Positions 52,201 to 59,897 of a stretch of 64,000 bases of DNA are shown here, in pieces. Positions within the stretch are counted from its first letter, which is position 1. Every line of letters begins with the position of its first letter. Location of the stretch: positions 26,450,335-26,514,334 of the forward strand of contig OZ022576.1 of the NCBI GenBank assembly GCA_963669155.1, read 5' to 3'. The notes below the pieces were generated by a model. The model was not told the origin of the DNA, did not search any database, and saw only the letters and a program-made list of their open reading frames with translations. The DNA is from Arbacia lixula (taxonomy: Eukaryota > Echinodermata > Echinoidea > Arbacioida > Arbaciidae). The position numbers and the translations under genes were made by a program.

Positions 52201-55200
52201 AAATGAATGCAGTGAATCACTAAAGGACACTAGGATCACTAGAGGACAAGGTGTATGGATGTACATGTAATATACAATCTTTGTGCCCACTTTTATGTTG
52301 GTATTCGTATAGAGATGAATGCTGAAATATGTTTTTATAAAGCATTTTGTCACAACCAGTTCCTCAAATTAAGAAGATTGGAGAGAGGAAGAGAGATAAA
52401 TATATGTGTGTAGTATCGATTATGCAGGGTATAGCCTCAACTAGCATGTGGTATTGTAATCATTACCATTATCTGTCAAACTTACTCGTCAAGTAATTGA
52501 ATACAATTTCCTTCCTCCCACCCAGCCTCGAGGGAGCTGTTGGCCATGGAGGGAGAGACAGCCAAGAAGGACATGGTGGTTGCGCTCAAGGCCAGGAAGG
52601 CGGTTCTAGAGGACCGGCTCAGAGAGAAACTCAAGGAACTCCAGTCTATCTGTGTCAATGAAGCAGTGAGTAGACCTCCTTCAGGATGCAACTTTCAACA
52701 CAAAGTAAACTAAAATATATGAATTTGTTTGGACAAATATTTTTTGCAGCACCATATGTTATCAATGAGTTAAGCAGTGAGTATACTTCCTTGAGGAGAC
52801 ATCTTAAACAAATTCCCAGGAACTAAATATACTTTTATTACTGAAACATACACTTTTTGTAGCACCATGTGGTTGGAAATAACCTTCTTAAGGTGTGATA
52901 TTGGCAAGAAGAAGGACAACATATAATAAAAGTAAAAGAACATGTTTCTGTTCTATGCAACGTGATCTTAACAGCACTGCTAGGAAACTACAGTCAAACC
53001 TGTCTTAGTGGCCACCTGTCTATAGTAGCCAACCTGCCTATAGTGGCCACTAAAATAATTCCCCCATAGAGAGATCATATGTTAAAGAACCTGTCACCTG
53101 TCTATAAAGGCCACAATTTTTGTTGCCCTTGGGTGGCCACTATAGACAGGTTTCACAGTACTATATTTTGGGGCAACTTGATCACGAAGCGGCATTCAAA
53201 TATTTGGTGCACATGCTGTCAGAATGAGTAACCTAATGTTTTGGTAAAATGTCATGTTTATTTATATTCTATAATTATTTATCCACATTGCACACTTCAT
53301 TAAAAATGTAGCATATATATAGAATATATCTAGTTTTGTCCCATTACATAATCAAACCTCACCCTACCCTACCTTCTACCAGGAGCTGACAGGGGAGCTG
53401 CCCCTGGAGTACCCCCGCAAGCCCGGGGAGCAGGTGCCCAAGATCAAGAAGCGAGTGGCCACTGCCTTCACCCTGTCAGCCAAGGTGGTCAATGCTGGAG
53501 ACACCTCATGCTCCCAGGTAAAAGATGGTTGCATCCTTGACAGGCATTGGTCATGACATGGTGGTCGAAACAGAATGTCCAATGCCAGAGAGGCATTTGG
53601 ACATTGGTTAAGTGAATGGGTATCGGTCATACCGGTTGATATTGGCTGTTTGATCCCCATGTATTACAACAGTAATGGTCATTGAATGCCAAACAGGCAC
53701 TGTGACAAATAGACCATATTGGTCAAGACATGGTGGTCAATGACACACCAGCCTTAGAGATTGCTGGCCTAAAAAAGTACACAGGGACCACAGCAGATAT
53801 TTTATATCCTCTGGAGAATGATAACTATTTCAATTACTGGCTGCAGGAATGTTATCCAAGAGTCAGTGCTGATTTAAAGTGTGAATTATACATTACAGTC
53901 AACCTGTGTAGAAAGACTGCACAACAGAGGCAAGAAATTAAATTATGAACAGGTGGTCTTCATGTACTGGTTACTTCAATGCAGATACCGATAAGAAAGA
54001 TTTTCAATGGAAACAAAAGGTGATCTTCCTATGCAGGTGGTCACTAAAGCTTGTTTAACAGTAAATGATAAACCTGTATAGCTGTCTAAGAGCTGTGCAT
54101 TACTTGCATTGGATTGTCCTGTTTCAACACTAACCAAAGATGTATCTTGTCTTTCTTTCCTGATGACAGGAGACTCAGAACCTGAACCAGCTAGAGAGCG
54201 AGCTAGAGATCCAATCAAAGATCACCGTCGCAGCCAGGAAGCTGGCAGATGACCCCACCATCAGCAAGAAGGTCCGCAAGACCCGAAGGGAGTCCTACAA
54301 ACGCTCTGCTCAGAGGGTGAGCATCTCAACCACTAGAAGATTGCATCAGTGTTGTGAATGATTAGGAGCAGCTGTAGTAAAGAACATACTTGAGAGTCTT
54401 GTAGTTTCTTCAGCTATCCATCCTTCTTTCCATTTTCCTTGTCACTGCCTGGGCAAGGCTTGTTTTCAGCTCCTTTATTTTGTTCTTTATGGCAAAAAAA
54501 GACCAGCTAGAAATACGAGTATAGAGGCTATTTACACTGAGGTACTGTTAACTGGCTGTTTGGTTATGCTAAATAAGGACCTGTATTAAAGATGTGACTC
54601 TTTCTGTTAGCATTCTGTATGTTATCTATGTCTATTTCATTTCATTGCTTTTGACGGTATTCTGGCATGAACTGTTATAGTCTTTGTTGCATTTTTTTTT
54701 CAAAATTAAATAATTAAATATCAAGTGGCAGCATGTAGATGAATTCCAAGAGAAGGCAAAGAGTAAAAGATGTATGAAAATTATAACAGTAGCATTTTGT
54801 TTGGGATGTTTGTAACAAATATATCACTTCTGTTTTGTTTCTATAGCTGGATAAGATAGAGAAGAAGCTGCTTGACATGAAGCACAATCTTGGCCTCCTC
54901 TCTCCCGATGAGCCGCCGCCTGCAGTGGATGAGAAAGTCAGCTACTCCCACACCCTCCCCAGGAAGCGCAGCGTCCCGTCAACGCCTCCCCTCCTCAGGC
55001 CCTTCACTATCGGAGACAGAGGACGCACCAAGAAGAAGGATGATAAGTCGAACAGGACGCGGTCCAAGAGTGTCCCCAGACAGTTGTTTGAAAATGCCTG
55101 GAGGTCCCCTTCGCTTGGTAGGAAACGGGATAGGGTGATCCTACGTCCCGCCACACCGGTTGAAATTTACAGCGATAGCAAGCCGGTGGAGGTTGATCAA

Positions 55201-58200
55201 GCAGACTCTCGCAGGGAGAAATACCAGCAAAGCCACCAACAACAGAGGCAGCAGGAACCTATCTCAAGGACCCCTGTGTGTTATGAAACTTCTTTAAATT
55301 CCATGGCCACTCTGGACATCAACCATCACAGCGATACGGGGTCATTACGGGACGATACCAGCACCCACTCTGGCGGGAGCACCCGTAGCCAGCCTGAGGG
55401 TTATCAGACACACCCCAGGACTTTTGTAGATCACATGGGGAGGCTAGCACACAACAGACAATCCAACTTCTCCACATCCCTGGGGGATGTTAGTGCAGTC
55501 GGCCCCAACAAGCCCACTCAGAGGACCTCTCCACGCAGGGGGAAACCCCCCATCCAGAAGCGGATAGACAGGGGGCCTCCGCCACCCTATAATAATAACT
55601 CACCAGGCAAAATGAGATCAATGTCGCAATCTGGGAGGTACTTTGAATCAGTAGAGGAAGCACTAGGTCATTCCGATATCGACGCGCCAAAGTTACGCCA
55701 GCATGCATCGTCCATGCATGATTTACAATATGCCTTACAGGGGAACAATTTACCCGCGTTAAACGATGAGGACTTGGAGTATCACCAACAGGCGACGTCA
55801 CTAAGCCAACCGCCCTCGCCCAAGAAGCATGCCTCCTTGGGCAACCTGGCTTACAAGTCCAACAGCCTACCAGGCAGTGAGTTTGATGAGCAGGAATTGG
55901 TCTCGCATCGAGGCCAGATGTACCGGTCTCAGTATCAAAAGTATGGTGGACAGTCACAGGATGCTGCCCAGAGGAACAGGGATACCTTGTACGAGCAGAG
56001 GCAAGCCTCAAATAGAACTCGCAATGGGTCAGGTGACAACCATCCGCCCTACAATAGGAATTTTGCCAGCTTAGATAGACTGGGAAAGTCCCGCTTAGAC
56101 CGCAAGCAGTCAGCAGACTCACCTACTAACAACATGTATTATAGCTTAGATAGGCACAATGCCCATAGCAGTGAGGATACACAGATATCTAATGACTCTA
56201 GCTATGCTAGTCTAGAGCGGCCAAAGCATAAGCCACCCCTCCCCACTGGTAGCATAGATGATGTGTCGATGGCTGTGTCAAGGCGGCGCCACAACTCGTT
56301 CTCCTCGCAGCGCTCCAGTAGCAGCTACTCGTCCCAGGGTTCGTCTAACCACCAACAGACCCCCCACTCCCGTACCCCCGTCCACCACCAACACCACCAC
56401 CACACCCCTCTCCACCACACCGCCTCCAGCAGCAGTAGCGGGCGGCAGTCAGAGTACTCCATCTATACCTCCCTGGCCTCCCTCTCCCCCTCTACCTCCT
56501 TCTCCTCCAGCAACGGGGTGGGTGGTGGCTCCACCACCCCTCTCAGCAGCTCCAGCAGCTACCATGAGCCCCAGGCAGCCTCCATGTACACCACCTCCAC
56601 CCCGGCCCACCTGCAGCCCAAGGTGCAGCACGCCTACGGCACCAACATAGCCATTAGCAAGGCCCACTACACCCCCGCACAACCCATGACCTGTGAGCCG
56701 GTGTCACGCTCAAACAGACCTTCTCAGACCAGTAACAGGTAAGCTGCTGCCCAGTTATTTAATCTCCCCACTCCTTTTTGAAGGCTTGGTTTTTGTTTGT
56801 TTCACTCTGCATGATTATCTTTTATCTTTCTTATTCTTTGAGCAATTACATTGATTTCTCATTATTTATTCCCTTTTGGAATACTTGTCAACCTGCTGAG
56901 TATACACAATCATGAGTGTTGTATTTACATACGTACATCAAAAAAATAACCAAAGAATGGGTCACTGCTTAATTCATTTACTGACACAGAATAAGATGAA
57001 ATCATTGAATGTTGTGTCTATGAGAATTCAACTTATATCTTAAGGAGGGTAATTATCATGAGATTATTGATTATTGGTGTCAGGGACACTATGTTTAACA
57101 CTAACAATCCTTTTTATTTTGATCTCAGTATATATATATTAACTCCTGTTCAACATTTCAACATGATATGATGTCTTTATTTTAGAATACAAAACATTTT
57201 GATAAGGAGTGTAGTCCTGTTTTTGTTTCCTGTAGGAATGTTGCTACTTCAGTTTATGGTGCATTAGGTTATCGGTAATTAATATGAATGTGTCCCATTT
57301 TATCATATCAAAAGCTTTATATACCAATACTCAAATGTAAAAGTGATGCGTATGATCTAAACCTCCTATTTTACCCTCTCATCATCCCAAGAGTATGGCA
57401 TTCTAAGCCCCTCATTATCAATTACTAAGCTCATTGTGTTCAGAGTGGATAACATTCATATGAACTAATACCTCACTAACCAAAGTATACACATCTATGT
57501 TAAAGATGTAAAAGGCCTATGGTAACTGGTGCAAGAGGTTAAATGATAATTCCTTACTATTACAGGGAGCTTTCTTCAGCATTTGTTTAAAGTAACATTG
57601 AAAGGTGCTATTAGTTATTTAAAACTGTATATATGTATTTTGGGGTAACACATATCCTTGTATGTGTTCAGCTTATATGGATGATAACAGAACTTAAAAT
57701 ATATTATTTTATCACATTCATTACATTTAATATTTTTCTGGAAAAAATACAGTAAGATATATTACTAACAAAGAGCAGATGTCATATACAAGCTCTATGT
57801 AAATGTAAGATAAAGATTGAGAAATATGAAGAAAGGGAGTGGAAATGGACTTGGATGTAGTTTCAAGCCTTGTTTTTATAGTCATTTCAGTATCAGGTGT
57901 GTGAGTAACGGTGCTTGCTGTATTAATGAATCCTTTTTGATCTAACAGTGCTTTCGTAACTGTGTTTGGGGCTTCATTAAAGAATTTTCTTGGTAAAATC
58001 TGCTATTTTTACTAACTTATGTTCGAAGTGAAACTTAAATACACACATCAATAATATATACTGAATGATGTTACAATTTCTTAATATTCAAAGATGTGGT
58101 TGTCATCATTGTGTATAATGTGTTCCATAGAAGGCTCTTGAAAATGTTCACAGGAGACATTGTTTACACGCTAATGTTATTTCCTATTAGAAAGCTAAGT

Positions 58201-59631
58201 ACATTTTATCATATTATAGAAAATTAATGAATTTGCAGGTTCCAAGGGTTGTGATTTGTAGATGTGTGTATAGAGCTTGCTATTGTAGAAATGTAGTAAC
58301 TGCTGTTGTACTTGTACTGTATGTAGGTCAGATATGCTTATTTTCATATTGATTGTATGTTGTGTGTTGTGCCCCATTTCCATGCACGTTTTGGTTGATA
58401 GCTCACTTGCATGCCTTATTGAATATTTTGCTCAAAATCTCTCAAAACCTTTTTTCTTTTACACCTCCTTCATTCATTCATTCATTCATTCATATCATCA
58501 AATTAATATTTAAAATCATGGAAACCCGCACATCGATCCGCACCACCACCACAAACGTATGCACATTCACTATGCCTGTCTTTATCTTTCCATCAACTGG
58601 TTGTTTGGCCATCCATCTCACTCTGTCATCATTCATCTCACACCACACCACCCTCCCGTCCTCCTCCACCCCACCTCTCTTTCTGTCCTTCCTTGGCTCC
58701 CTCGTTCCCTCACCCCCTCCCTCCCTGTGGGTGTCAGTCTGTCTGAGGATACTGACTCTAGCCTTCATTCCTCCATCACCACTCTAGAAGGTAGCCCTGC
58801 CCCGTCGCTACGGATGCATGATGATGATGATGACTCTTCACAGAGCCTCACAGAGTAAGACCCTCGTTTCCCACTATTCAAACATTTTCTTTGTTTGTTT
58901 GTTTTTCCTCTCACAAATTTTGAGTTCTGTTTGCTTTTGCTTTGCAGTTTTTATACGCCCTTCTCTGTTTTCACTTTATTCACTTTGGCTGTGTGCAGTG
59001 TAGTGTGGTTGATAATGTTGCATTTTGTCGGAATGGTAAATTGTGATTAATGTATGAGTAATTACAAGTGTATTGCATTGATGTGCACAGTGTATAGTCA
59101 CCAATCATATACACATACCAGTTGACAGAGTCATGCACTCATGGCTGAGAAGACATTGAATGTTGCATGTGTGTTCAACTAAGGTTTGTTTGTGTGCTAC
59201 CGTTCAGATGTCTGTTGTTAGTTGTACATTACATGGTCTACTGTACCTTTGTGAAGGCTGTTGTGGTGTATCACCTGCAAGTAGAAACATGAGAAAATGA
59301 TAACATCTTGTCCATAGTGAATCCTGTTACAACCCCAACCCTCCCTACAAAAGGGGCACATACAGGGAAAGAGTTCAGGCCCTGTGTCTTAAGATGTGTC
59401 GTCTAGACCAGCGGAACCCTGCAAGACAATGGAGGATTAGAAGGGGAAGGACGAACAGCTCCATTAGGGAAATTGTATTTCCTGAATCTCTAATTGATAA
59501 CTTTCCCTCGGACTCACCAAGGATGAATAGGCCATTGAGGGAAATAGGGAGGGAAAGGAAGAGAGAGAGAGAGAGTGCGTGAGCATGAGAGAGAGGAGGG
59601 ATACAGAGACAAAGAAAGAGAGAGAGAGAGG

Positions 59632-59662
<31 letters not shown>

Positions 59663-59805
59663 GGTGGTAAAGGGAGAGAGACAGATACATATGTATATAT
59701 GTAAGAGAAAGGGAGAATAAGGGATAGGAAGTGAGAGTGTGAAACAGATAGATTGAGGGATAGTAAGAGAGAGTGTGTGTGGGAGCGTGTACGTGAGGAA
59801 GAGCT

Positions 59806-59897
<92 letters not shown>

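Noticed and set aside
53475-53760. ggtggtcaatg shared by the exon 53383-53517 and the following intron (53729) as another junction duplication
   Set aside because: Only about 11 bases match and the flanks do not align, unlike the five accepted cases.
55490-56122. 210-codon minus-strand frame within the large tail exon
   Set aside because: It is the antisense shadow of the real FRMD4 coding frame.
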